The position numbers were made by a program, and so were the translations under genes. A stretch of 64,000 nucleotides of DNA from NCBI RefSeq assembly GCF_030852425.1, contig NZ_NSDM01000007.1, positions 124,001-188,000 on the forward strand, read 5' to 3'. Under the pieces are notes generated by a model. It saw only the letters and a list, made by a program, of their open reading frames with translations. It was not told the DNA's origin and searched no databases. The DNA is from Saccharothrix longispora (GTDB taxonomy: Bacteria > Actinomycetota > Actinomycetes > Mycobacteriales > Pseudonocardiaceae). Shown here piece after piece: positions 7,425-15,515 of the stretch (positions are counted from its first letter, which is position 1; each line of letters begins with the position of its first letter).

Positions 7425-7990
7425 CCGCGGCACCGTCGCAACGGCTGGTCGAGCTGTCCCCCCGCGAGCTCAACGCCCGCCTCGGCGAGGCCCTGGCGCT
7501 GTACGTGAGCGCCATGGGCTACCCGCCCGGCACGGCGGAGCAGCGCGCCCCCATGTGGTTGGCGCACATGCTGCGCGAGGGCTGGCGGTGCGTGGTGGCC
7601 CTGGGCGAGGAGGACGAGCTGATCGGCATCGGCTACGGCTACCGCGGCTCGGTGGGCCAGTGGTGGCACGAGCAGGTGCGCCACGGCCTGACCACCGTCG
7701 CCGGGCCGAACGCGGTCGAGGAGTGGATGCGCGACTACTTCGAGCTCACCGAGCTGCACGTCCTGCCGCGCGCCCAGGGCCGCGGCGTCGGCGAGCAGCT
7801 GCTGCGCAACCTGCTGGCGGGCGTGCCGACGTCACGCGTCCTGCTGTCCACCCCCGAGGGTCCGAGCAAGGCGTGGCGCCTCTACCGGCGCATGGGCTTC
7901 GCGGACGTGCTGCGGCACTACCAGTTCACCGGCGACCCGCGCCCCTTCGCGGTCCTGGGCCGCACCCTGCCGATCGACCGGGACGACTAG
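7421..7990 (+). CDS. GNAT-family N-acetyltransferase
   Basis: A 189-residue acetyl-CoA-dependent acetyltransferase. The acetyl-CoA binding signature is ELHVLPRAQGRGVGEQLL (Q/RxxGxG/A), followed by the C-terminal GNAT pattern SKAWRLYRRMGF. The acceptor substrate is unknown. It starts with a GTG that overlaps the upstream deacylase stop (GTGA), so both are translationally coupled. Its position two genes before lppM recalls Rv2170 of M. tuberculosis, a GNAT protein next to lppM, but orthology is only suggested by position. Confidence 0.85.
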   Translation: MTAAPSQRLVELSPRELNARLGEALALYVSAMGYPPGTAEQRAPMWLAHMLREGWRCVVALGEEDELIGIGYGYRGSVGQWWHEQVRHGLTTVAGPNAVEEWMRDYFELTELHVLPRAQGRGVGEQLLRNLLAGVPTSRVLLSTPEGPSKAWRLYRRMGFADVLRHYQFTGDPRPFAVLGRTLPIDRDD

Positions 7991-8011
7991 GACGGCGGGG
8001 ACGCCGGACGG

Positions 8012-8635
8012 CTAGAACGGCGACACGAACCCGGTGGCCTTCAGGTACTTGCCGGCGTTGAGCCCCTCGATGCTGCGCAGCTTCGAGTAGACGACCCGGT
8101 CGCCGAAGTTCCCCTCGACCGTCCGCACGTGCGTGGCCTTGCGCCCGGTCCGGTCGTACTTGACCTCGACCACCAGCCCCACGTGCGCGTGGAAGTCGGG
8201 GAAGTTGCCGTACACGACGGCGTCACCCGGCTCCACGTCCCGCTCGGAGATGTCCTTCCAGCGGCCGGTGGTCTTGCCCCACTTCTGCCAGTACGTCGCC
8301 CAGTGGCCCTGCTCCAGCACGGACGCGCCGGGGGCGGGCCGCATCGACGGCTTGTCCACCACGCCCGCGGTCGCCCACGCCCAGTTGACGAAGACGCCGC
8401 ACCACTCGGCGGGGCGCAGGACGCCGGGTTCCACGTCCCGGTACTTCTCCGGGTAGAAGTTGCCCTTGCCCTCGCGCTGGCCGACCTCGCGCAGCGCGTG
8501 GTCGACGATGTCCTGCCGGATGCGCCACTGCGCCTGGTCGCCCACCCCGGGCTGCGCCTGTGCGGGAGCCGCGCCGAGCAGCACCAGCGCGACCGCCAAC
8601 GCCCCGAGCGCCGCGCGCCTCGTCCGTCCGCCCAC
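8012..8635 (-). CDS. Secreted CHAP-domain amidase/peptidase
   Basis: A 207-residue exported protein. The start is the GTG at 8635, five bases after a GGGGGG-type ribosome binding site; the following residues GGRTRRAALG and a hydrophobic run ending in AQAQP form a signal peptide. The CHAP domain supplies the catalytic cysteine in PAEWCGVFVNWAWA and the histidine in HAHVGLVVEV. CHAP enzymes cleave peptidoglycan peptide or amide bonds. No wall-binding repeat is attached. It is a single gene between two unrelated units. Confidence 0.8.
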   Translation of the reverse strand: MGGRTRRAALGALAVALVLLGAAPAQAQPGVGDQAQWRIRQDIVDHALREVGQREGKGNFYPEKYRDVEPGVLRPAEWCGVFVNWAWATAGVVDKPSMRPAPGASVLEQGHWATYWQKWGKTTGRWKDISERDVEPGDAVVYGNFPDFHAHVGLVVEVKYDRTGRKATHVRTVEGNFGDRVVYSKLRSIEGLNAGKYLKATGFVSPF

Positions 8636-8722
8636 AGGTCCCCCCTCGCTCGTCCACAGGACATCAAACACCGGAACCGGTGACCTGTGCGTGAGGCCAC
8701 CGGTTCCGATCGAATCAGAACG

Positions 8723-10402
8723 TCACAGTTCCGCCAAGCGCTCGCGCAGCGTGTCCAGGCCCATCGCGCCCATCTCCAGCGCGTCCTTGTGGAACACCTT
8801 CAGGTCGAACGAGGACCCGTGCCGCGCGCGGGCGTCGTCGCGCGCCGCCAGCCACAGCCGCTCGCCGAGCTTGTACGACGGGGCCTGGCCGGGCCAGCCC
8901 AGGTAGCGGTCGATCTCGTCGCGCACGTGCGCCGGGTCGGTGATCGTGCGGGTGAGCATGAACTCCAGGCCCAGCTCCGGCGTCCACCGCTCGCCCTCGT
9001 GGAAGCCGGCGCCCCTCGGGATCTCCAGCTCGAGGTGCATGCCGATGTCGATGATCACCCGGGCCGCGCGGAACAGGTGGGCGTCGAGCATGCCCAGCAG
9101 GTCGCCGTCGTCCTCCAGGTAGCCCAGCTCGCGCATCAGCCGCTCGGCGTACAGCGCCCAGCCCTCGCCGTGCCCGGAGACCCAGCACAGCAGCCGCTGG
9201 AAGTCGTTGAGCTTCCCGGCCTGGTAGACCGCCGTCGCGACCTGGAGGTGGTGGCCGGGCACGCCCTCGTGGTAGACGGTCGTGACCTCGCGCCAGGTGG
9301 AGAACTCCTGCTTGTCGTCCGGCACGGACCACCACATGCGGCCGGGCCGGGAGAAGTCCGGCGTCGGGCCGGTGTAGTAGGCGCCCACGCCGCCGCCGGG
9401 CGGCGCGATGCGGCACTCCAGCGCCATCAGCTCGTCGGGCAGCTCGAAGTGCACGCCCCGCACGTCCCGGAGGGCCCTGTCGGACAGCTCCTGCATCCAC
9501 GACCGGAGGCCGTCCTTGCCGTGCACCAGGTACCGCGGGTTCGCGTCCAGCGCCCCGGCGGCCTCGGCGAGCGAGGCGCCCGGCTTGATCCGGCCCGCGA
9601 CCTGCTTCATCTCGGTCTCGATGCGGGTGAACTCCGCCCAGCCCCACTCGTAGGCCTCGGCCAGGTCCAGCTTCGACCCGGTGAAGTAGCGCGACTGGAG
9701 GCGGTACACGTCCTCGCCGACCGCGTCCTTCTCCGGGGCCCGGGGCGCCAGCTCGGCCCGCAGGAACGCCGCCAGGTCCCCGTACGCCGAGGCGGCGGCC
9801 TCCGCGCCGGCCAGCAGCTCCGTCCGCAGCGCGCCGTCACCGGGGGCGCCCGCGACGAAGTCGGCGAAGAACGACGACTGCCCGCCGCGCCCGGCCCACG
9901 TGTCGCACTGCTCGGCGACCCGGGTGACCTGGCGCAGGGCCGAGACCCGCCCCTTGTCCGCGGAGGACGCCAACCCGGCGCGCAGGTCGGCCAGCGCCCG
10001 CGGCACCGCCTTGAGCCGCTCGGCGATCACGGCCCAGTCGTCCGGGGTCGCGGTGGGCATCTGGTCGAACACCTCGCGCAGCGACTGCACCGGGCTGGCG
10101 ATGACGTTGAGGTTGCCCTCCACCAACCCGGCCTCGTACAGCTCGACCTCGAGCCCGACCCGCTCCAGGAACACGGCCTTCGCGTCGGCCTCGGACTTGT
10201 CCGCGGGCTCCGCCGCCTCCACCGCGGCGAGCGCCTTGCGGGCCAGTTCCTCCCGCGCCGCGTGCCCCTCGGGCGAGTAGTCGGGCAACCTGTGGTCGTG
10301 GCCGGGCAGGCCGATGGACGTGGCGACCAGCGGGTCCGCCGCCGCGTAGTCGGCTACGAACTGGTTGCTGATGCCGTGCACGCCGGCCGAGGAGGTTGAC
10401 AT
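8723..10402 (-). CDS. DUF885 zinc metallohydrolase
   Basis: A 559-residue DUF885 protein, a gluzincin-like family distantly related to M32/M3 peptidases. The zinc site is HEGVPGHHLQ (about 378-387) and the second glutamate is in GHGEGWALYAERL about 30 residues later. No signal peptide is seen, so it probably acts in the cytoplasm on short peptides or esters; the true substrate is unknown. Two starts are possible, GTG at 10411 and ATG at 10402. The ATG is preferred because TAACGT lies 7 nt upstream, the same leaderless spacing seen at many genes here. Confidence 0.85.
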   Translation of the reverse strand: MSTSSAGVHGISNQFVADYAAADPLVATSIGLPGHDHRLPDYSPEGHAAREELARKALAAVEAAEPADKSEADAKAVFLERVGLEVELYEAGLVEGNLNVIASPVQSLREVFDQMPTATPDDWAVIAERLKAVPRALADLRAGLASSADKGRVSALRQVTRVAEQCDTWAGRGGQSSFFADFVAGAPGDGALRTELLAGAEAAASAYGDLAAFLRAELAPRAPEKDAVGEDVYRLQSRYFTGSKLDLAEAYEWGWAEFTRIETEMKQVAGRIKPGASLAEAAGALDANPRYLVHGKDGLRSWMQELSDRALRDVRGVHFELPDELMALECRIAPPGGGVGAYYTGPTPDFSRPGRMWWSVPDDKQEFSTWREVTTVYHEGVPGHHLQVATAVYQAGKLNDFQRLLCWVSGHGEGWALYAERLMRELGYLEDDGDLLGMLDAHLFRAARVIIDIGMHLELEIPRGAGFHEGERWTPELGLEFMLTRTITDPAHVRDEIDRYLGWPGQAPSYKLGERLWLAARDDARARHGSSFDLKVFHKDALEMGAMGLDTLRERLAEL

Positions 10403-10409
10403 GCGCCGC

Positions 10410-10415
10410 ACGTTA
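10410..10415 (-). promoter_or_regulatory. Leaderless-type -10 hexamer (DUF885 gene)
   Basis: TAACGT (10415-10410) is separated from the ATG at 10402 by 7 nt, placing the predicted transcription start at or next to the start codon. Confidence 0.5.
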
Positions 10416-10507
10416 CCTGCGGCCCCTGTACCACCGACAGGTATTTAGCGAGGCTCACGATTACGGACCGCAGGTCAACTTTTGACGGCAGCCGGCAGGA
10501 TGACCGC

Positions 10508-11158
10508 GTGTCCAGGGCCTCCGCGCTCCTCCTCCCGGTTCTCCTCCTCGCGCTGCTGTCGCTGACGGGGTGCGTCCGGCTGCACGCCGCCATGGCGTTG
10601 TCGCAGGACGACCGCGTGTCGGGCGAGATCACCGCCGCCACGCCACCCACCCGGGACGACGACCCGGGCCCCCGGCTGAAGGTGCCGGGCGAACTGGCCG
10701 GCCGCGTCACGACCAAGCCGTACGCCGCCGACGAGTACGTGGGCACCCAGGTGTTCTTCAGCGGCCTGACGTTCGACGAGGTCCGAGCCCTGTCGATCGC
10801 GACCAGCGCCTCGTCCAGCCGCTACCAGCTGAACTTCCGCCGCTCCGGCGACCTGGTGACGCTGTCCGGCTCGGTGGACCTGACCCAGGTGCCGCCGGAG
10901 CGGGCCGACATCCAGGTCAAGATCAGCTTCCCGGGTGAAATCATCGACACGAACGGGCGAGAAGAAGACAACGCCACGATCGCCTGGGCACCCAAACCCG
11001 GCCAGGCGTCGATGCTGAACGCCACGGTGCGCTACGCCGGGGCGAACTCCGTGTCGTACTTCGGCTGGACCATGCTGGTGGCCGGACTCACCGGCGGCGC
11101 GGCCCTGATCGTCGTGGTGCTCGCGGCGGTCGCCCACCGCCGGAACGCGGTCGCCTGA
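10508..11158 (+). CDS. lppM: LppM-like lipoprotein
   Basis: A 216-residue membrane-anchored protein with a lipoprotein signal peptide (lipobox LTGC, lipidated C22) and a second, C-terminal membrane helix (about 186-208) with a basic tail. Between them is a DUF3153-type beta-rich domain. In M. tuberculosis LppM (Rv2171) binds phosphatidyl-inositol mannosides and is linked to phagosome arrest. The same gene order (lppM, metF-like, idsA2, mptA, Rv2175c, pknL) is present here, which supports the name more strongly than sequence alone. In this presumed soil organism a general role in lipoglycan handling is more likely. Confidence 0.8.
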   Translation: MSRASALLLPVLLLALLSLTGCVRLHAAMALSQDDRVSGEITAATPPTRDDDPGPRLKVPGELAGRVTTKPYAADEYVGTQVFFSGLTFDEVRALSIATSASSSRYQLNFRRSGDLVTLSGSVDLTQVPPERADIQVKISFPGEIIDTNGREEDNATIAWAPKPGQASMLNATVRYAGANSVSYFGWTMLVAGLTGGAALIVVVLAAVAHRRNAVA

Positions 11159-11204
11159 CGCGCCGGGCCTGTCACACCACCGGCCGCCGTCTCGTCCTCC
11201 CCGC

Positions 11205-11648
11205 ATGAGGATGAACTTCGCCGAGGTCGCACCCCGTGCGTACAAGCTGATGATCGCCCTGAACACCTACACCACCGAGCACGTCGACCACACCCTCCTC
11301 GAACTGGTGAAGCTGCGCGCCTCGGTCCTCAACGGCTGCGCGTTCTGCGTCGACATGCACACCGAGGACGCGCTCAAGGCGGGCGAGAACCCCCAGCGCC
11401 TCTTCGCGGTCTCCGTGTGGCGCGAGTCGCGGTTCTTCAGCGACACCGAGCGGGTCGCCCTCGAGCTGACCGACGCCGTGACGCGCCCGGGCGAGCACGG
11501 GGTGCCCGACGACCTCTGGGAGCGGGCGTCGAAGGCGTTCGCCGAGAAGGAGCTGGCCGACCTGCTGGCGCTGATCATCAGCATCAACGGCCTGAACCGC
11601 CTCGGCGTGACCCTCGACTCGGCCACCGAGCGGCACCTGCACTCCTAG
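11205..11648 (+). CDS. AhpD-like carboxymuconolactone decarboxylase-family protein
   Basis: A 147-residue all-helical protein with the AhpD redox signature NGCAFCVDMH (C45, C48 and H52), as in alkylhydroperoxidase-like CMD-domain proteins. The two cysteines would form the catalytic disulfide that reduces peroxides via a thiol partner. The ATG at 11205 gives the usual family N-terminus. It lies 46 bp after lppM on the same strand and is followed by a hairpin terminator. A physiological substrate cannot be named. Confidence 0.85.
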   Translation: MRMNFAEVAPRAYKLMIALNTYTTEHVDHTLLELVKLRASVLNGCAFCVDMHTEDALKAGENPQRLFAVSVWRESRFFSDTERVALELTDAVTRPGEHGVPDDLWERASKAFAEKELADLLALIISINGLNRLGVTLDSATERHLHS

Positions 11649-11669
11649 GGCGGCCACGCCCTGCACGGT

Positions 11670-11707
11670 CCCGGTCGGGGTGCCGTCACCACGACACCCC
11701 GGCCGGG
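11670..11707 (+). terminator. Hairpin terminator between AhpD-like and metF genes
   Basis: Arms 11670-11682 and 11695-11707 pair over 13 bp with a 12-nt loop. The single non-Watson-Crick position is a U-G wobble in the plus-strand transcript, so the structure favours termination of the rightward genes. Confidence 0.6.
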
Positions 11708-11727
11708 GAAGCCGACCCGGCCCCGGC

Positions 11728-12612
11728 TCACGCCCGGGCGGGCACCAGCCCCAGCCGCCCGACGACCTCGCGCGTCGCCTTCGACCGGTTGAACGTGTAG
11801 AAGTGCAGCGCCGGCACGCCCTCGGCCAGCAACCGCTCCCCCATCTCCGTCACCAGGTCCACCCCGGCCTCGCGGAACGCCGCCGCGTCACCCGCCAGCG
11901 GCTCCAACCGCCGCGCCACGGCGGGCGGCAGCGGCGCCCCCGACAGCTCCACCGTCTTGGCCAGCGTCCGCGGTGTCGTCAACGGCATCAGCCCCGGCAG
12001 CAACGGCGTGTCGCAGCCCACCGCCCGCACCCGGTCGCGCAGCCTGAGGAAGTCGTCCACGTCCAGGAACAGCTGCGCGATGGCGAAATCCGCCCCCGCC
12101 CGCAGCTTGCGCACCAGGTACCGGGTGTCCTCGTCCAGGTCGGCCGACCGCGGGTGCCCGTAGGGGAACGCCGCCACGCCCACGCAGAAGTCGCCCAGCT
12201 CCCGGCACAGCCGGACCAGCTCCTCCGCGTACGTCAGCCCGTCGGGGTGCGGCACCCACTCGCCGTTGGGGTCGCCGGGCGGGTCGCCGCGCACCGCCAG
12301 GATGTTCCGCACGCCCACCGCCGCGTACCAGCCGATCACGTTCCGCAGCTCGGCCACCGAGTGGTCGACGGCCGTCAGGTGCGCCATCGGCACCAGCGTC
12401 GTCTCCTGCACCACGCGCCCGGTGGTCCGGATGGTCCGGTCGCGCGACGAGCCGCCCGCCCCGTACGTGATGGACACGAACGCCGGGTCGAGGGGCTCCA
12501 GCTCGCGGATCGCGCGCCACAGCACGGTCTCGTCCGCCGCGTCCCGGGGCGGGAAGAACTCCACGGAGAACACGGGGGAGCCCCCGCTCAGGCGTTCGAC
12601 CACCGACGTCAT
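11728..12612 (-). CDS. metF: Methylenetetrahydrofolate reductase-like protein
   Basis: A 294-residue MTHFR TIM-barrel protein that would reduce 5,10-methylene-tetrahydrofolate to 5-methyl-tetrahydrofolate for methionine synthesis. Visible family features are SVEFFPPRD with the catalytic-type glutamate, FVSITYGAGGSSRDRT, MAHLTAVDHS, ILAVRGDPPG and LPGLMPLTT. It corresponds by position to Rv2172c and Streptomyces metF, next to idsA2. The ATG at 12612 has no ribosome binding site but lies 6 nt after TAGGCT. Confidence 0.88.
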   Translation of the reverse strand: MTSVVERLSGGSPVFSVEFFPPRDAADETVLWRAIRELEPLDPAFVSITYGAGGSSRDRTIRTTGRVVQETTLVPMAHLTAVDHSVAELRNVIGWYAAVGVRNILAVRGDPPGDPNGEWVPHPDGLTYAEELVRLCRELGDFCVGVAAFPYGHPRSADLDEDTRYLVRKLRAGADFAIAQLFLDVDDFLRLRDRVRAVGCDTPLLPGLMPLTTPRTLAKTVELSGAPLPPAVARRLEPLAGDAAAFREAGVDLVTEMGERLLAEGVPALHFYTFNRSKATREVVGRLGLVPARA

Positions 12613-12618
12613 GCCACC

Positions 12619-12624
12619 AGCCTA
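12619..12624 (-). promoter_or_regulatory. Leaderless-type -10 hexamer (metF)
   Basis: TAGGCT (12624-12619) precedes the metF ATG by exactly 6 nt on the minus strand, with no Shine-Dalgarno sequence between. Confidence 0.55.
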
Positions 12625-12750
12625 AAGGCACACCCACAGCGTGGAAGGAGGCTTTCACCAGATGGGACCAGCGGAACGGCAAGCAGGGATCAGCGGGGCG
12701 TCCACCCACCCGGTTGGGCCCCCCGAACCGGCAGAGGCGACGATAGGCGG

Positions 12751-13818
12751 GTGCCGCTCCACCCGCTGGACCTAGAACTGCCCAAGCACGTCGACGAGGC
12801 GTTGGCAGGTTACCTCGCCGACCGCCGGGCCCTCGGGGCCCGCATGGAGGAGAGCTTCACCGGCGCGGTCGACGCGCTGGCCGACTTCGTCCTCGGCGGC
12901 GGCAAGCGCATCCGGCCGACGTTCGCCTGGTGGGGCTGGCGCGCCGCGGGCGGCGACCCGGAGAGCCCGGAAGCGGCGGCCGTGCTCACCGCGGTCAGCT
13001 CCCTCGAACTGATCCAGGCGTGCGCCCTGGTGCACGACGACCTGATGGACGCCTCCGAGACGCGCCGCGGCATGCCGACCGTGCACGTCCGCTTCGCCGC
13101 GCAGCACCGCGCCGAGGACTGGCTCGGCGCGCCCGAGCGCTTCGGCTTGGCCGCGGCCGTGCTGATCGGCGACGTCGCGCTCGCCTGGGCCGACGACATG
13201 CTCTTCGCGGCGGGCCTGCCCACCGACGCGCTCCAGCGCCTCAGCCTGCCGTGGCGGGACATGCGCACCGAGATGCTGGCCGGCCAGTACCTCGACGTGC
13301 TCACCCAGGCCCGGGGCGACTCCTCCCCGGACGCCGCGCTGCGCATCGACCGCCTCAAGACCGCCGCCTACACCGTCGAACGCCCGCTGCACATGGGCGC
13401 GGCCATCGGCAGCGGCTCCCCCGCCCTCGTCGACGGCCTGCGCGCGTTCGGCCGGGACATCGGCGTGGCGTTCCAGCTGCGCGACGACCTGCTCGGCGTG
13501 TTCGGCGACCCGGCCGTCACCGGCAAGCCCGCGGGCGACGACCTGCGCGAGGGCAAGCGCACCCTCCTCGTCGCCCTGGGCATGCAGCGCGGCGCGGACG
13601 TGCTGCACGAGGCGCTGGGCCGCCCCGACCTGGACGCCGCCACCGTCGACGAGGCCCGCGCGCAGCTGCGCGACGTCGGCGCGGTCGACGCCGTCGAGCG
13701 GCGGATCACCGAGCTGACGGCGTCCGCGCTGAGCGCCCTGCACGCCGCGCCCGTCGCCGAACCCGCCGCCGAGCGCCTCGCCGAACTGGCGGTCAGCGCC
13801 ACGAAACGGACCCGCTGA
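12751..13818 (+). CDS. idsA2: Polyprenyl (geranylgeranyl) diphosphate synthase
   Basis: A 355-residue trans-prenyltransferase condensing isopentenyl diphosphate with allylic diphosphates. The first aspartate-rich motif is DDLMD within LVHDDLMDASETRRG. The second motif reads RDDLLGVFGDP, with G in place of the last D, as is common in actinobacterial GGPP synthases. GGGKRIRP marks the IPP-binding site. The GTG at 12751 gives the expected N-terminus; longer extensions run through the divergent promoter region. Only 3 bp separate it from crtI, so the product may feed carotenoid synthesis, although in mycobacteria the positional ortholog serves other isoprenoids. Confidence 0.9.
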   Translation: MPLHPLDLELPKHVDEALAGYLADRRALGARMEESFTGAVDALADFVLGGGKRIRPTFAWWGWRAAGGDPESPEAAAVLTAVSSLELIQACALVHDDLMDASETRRGMPTVHVRFAAQHRAEDWLGAPERFGLAAAVLIGDVALAWADDMLFAAGLPTDALQRLSLPWRDMRTEMLAGQYLDVLTQARGDSSPDAALRIDRLKTAAYTVERPLHMGAAIGSGSPALVDGLRAFGRDIGVAFQLRDDLLGVFGDPAVTGKPAGDDLREGKRTLLVALGMQRGADVLHEALGRPDLDAATVDEARAQLRDVGAVDAVERRITELTASALSALHAAPVAEPAAERLAELAVSATKRTR

Positions 13819-13821
13819 ACG

Positions 13822-15342
13822 ATGCCCCCACGCACGACGCGGACGCGCACCGTCACCGGACCCACCGACCACGTCGTCGTGGTGGGCGCGGGCCTCGCGG
13901 GGCTGTCCGCGGCCCTGCACCTGCTCGGCGCGGGCCGCCGCGTCACCGTGGTCGAGCGCGACGCCGTGCCCGGCGGCCGGGTCGGGCGGCTCGACCTCGG
14001 CGGTTACCGCTTCGACACCGGCCCCACCGTCCTGACCATGCCCGAGCTGGTCGACGAGGCCCTGCACGCGGTGGGCGACTCGCTGCGCGACCGGCTCGAC
14101 CTGCTCCCCGTGGACCCGGCCTACCGGGCCAGGTTCGCCGACGGCTCCGTCCTCGACGTGCACGCCGACGCGGACGCCATGGAGGCCGAGGTGCGCAGGT
14201 TCGCCGGGCCGCGCGAGGCGCTGGGCTACCGCGACCTCCGCCGCTGGCTGACCGAGCTGTACCGGGTGGAGCGCGACGCGTTCATCGGGGCGAACTTCGA
14301 CTCGCCGCTGTCCCTCCTGACCCCCCAGCTGGCCCGGCTCGCCGCGCTGCGCGGGTTCGGCCGCCTCGGCCCGTCCGTCGCCCGGTTCCTGCACGACGAG
14401 CGGCTGCGGCGCGTCTTCTCCTTCCAGTCCCTGTACGCGGGCGTGCCGCCCCGCCGCGCGCTCGCCGCCTACGCCGTGATCGCCTACATGGACACCGTCG
14501 CGGGCGTCCACCACCCGCGCGGCGGGATGCGGGCGCTGCCGGACGCCCTCGCCGCCGCGGCGACCGACGCGGGAGCGGACCTGCGGTACCAGACCCAGGT
14601 GGCGTGGCTGGAGCGGATCGGCGGCCGGGTGACCGCCGTGCGCACCACCCACGGCGAGCGCATCCCGTGCGACGCGGTCGTGCTCACCCCCGACCTGCCC
14701 GCCTCCTACCGGCTGCTCGGCCACCAGCCGCGCCGCCCGCTGCCGATCACCTGGTCCCCCTCCGCCGTCGTGCTGCACGCGGGCGTGCCGCGCACCTGGC
14801 CCGAGCTGGCCCACCACACGATCTTCTTCGGCGACGCGTGGGACCGGACGTTCGACGAGCTGACCCGCCGCGGCACGCTGATGAGCGACCCGTCGCTGCT
14901 GGTCACCGCCCCGCCCGACGAGGGCCAGGGCATGTTCGTGCTGGCCCCGGCGCCGAACCTGCGCACCGGCCCGATCGACTGGGAGCGCGTCGGCCCGGCC
15001 TACCGGGACGAACTCGTCGGCGTCCTGGAACGACGGGGCCTGACCGGGTTCGGCGACTCGATCGAGGTGGAGCAGCTCGTCACCCCGCGTGACTGGGCCG
15101 GGATGGGCCTGGCGGCCGGCACCCCGTTCTCCGCGGCGCACACGTTCGCGCAGACCGGGCCGTTCCGGCCGCGCAACCTCGTGCTCGACAACGCGGTGCT
15201 GGCGGGCTGCGGCACCACGCCGGGTGTGGGCGTGCCGCCGGTGCTGGTCTCCGGGAAGCTCGCCGCGCAGCGGATCACCGGGCAGGGCGCCGGCTGCCGC
15301 CGTCACCTCCCGCTGTCGTCCCGGGCGCACGCGCGCTCCTGA
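13822..15342 (+). CDS. crtI: CrtI-family phytoene desaturase
   Basis: A 506-residue FAD-dependent carotenoid desaturase/isomerase. The dinucleotide-binding motif VVVVGAGLAGLSAALHL lies near residue 20, followed by the VVERDAVPGGRVGRL segment. The C-terminal bacterial CrtI signature appears as NAVLAGCGTTPGVGVPPVLVSGKLAA. It would introduce conjugated double bonds into phytoene. It follows idsA2 by 3 bp, forming a crtE-crtI type pair, but no phytoene synthase (crtB) or cyclase is present in the window. It is inserted between idsA2 and mptA, which are adjacent in mycobacteria. Confidence 0.88.
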   Translation: MPPRTTRTRTVTGPTDHVVVVGAGLAGLSAALHLLGAGRRVTVVERDAVPGGRVGRLDLGGYRFDTGPTVLTMPELVDEALHAVGDSLRDRLDLLPVDPAYRARFADGSVLDVHADADAMEAEVRRFAGPREALGYRDLRRWLTELYRVERDAFIGANFDSPLSLLTPQLARLAALRGFGRLGPSVARFLHDERLRRVFSFQSLYAGVPPRRALAAYAVIAYMDTVAGVHHPRGGMRALPDALAAAATDAGADLRYQTQVAWLERIGGRVTAVRTTHGERIPCDAVVLTPDLPASYRLLGHQPRRPLPITWSPSAVVLHAGVPRTWPELAHHTIFFGDAWDRTFDELTRRGTLMSDPSLLVTAPPDEGQGMFVLAPAPNLRTGPIDWERVGPAYRDELVGVLERRGLTGFGDSIEVEQLVTPRDWAGMGLAAGTPFSAAHTFAQTGPFRPRNLVLDNAVLAGCGTTPGVGVPPVLVSGKLAAQRITGQGAGCRRHLPLSSRAHARS

Positions 15343-15515
15343 CGGGCTCGCCCCGCCTCACCCGAACCGGATGAACGCCCACGTCGAATACTCCATGTGG
15401 TCACTCGCCCGGGTGAGCGCCACGTGCGAGGATCGCTCCGGGTGTTACGAGCCTGTCACCAGGTTGGACCATCACGTGCCGCTCCCTCCTGGGCTTGTGC
15501 AACGATGTTCCCGCG

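Noticed and set aside
11680..12750. N-terminal extension of the prenyl synthase by 357 codons
   Set aside because: It runs antisense through metF and has arginine/proline-rich shadow sequence; the GTG at 12751 matches the family start.
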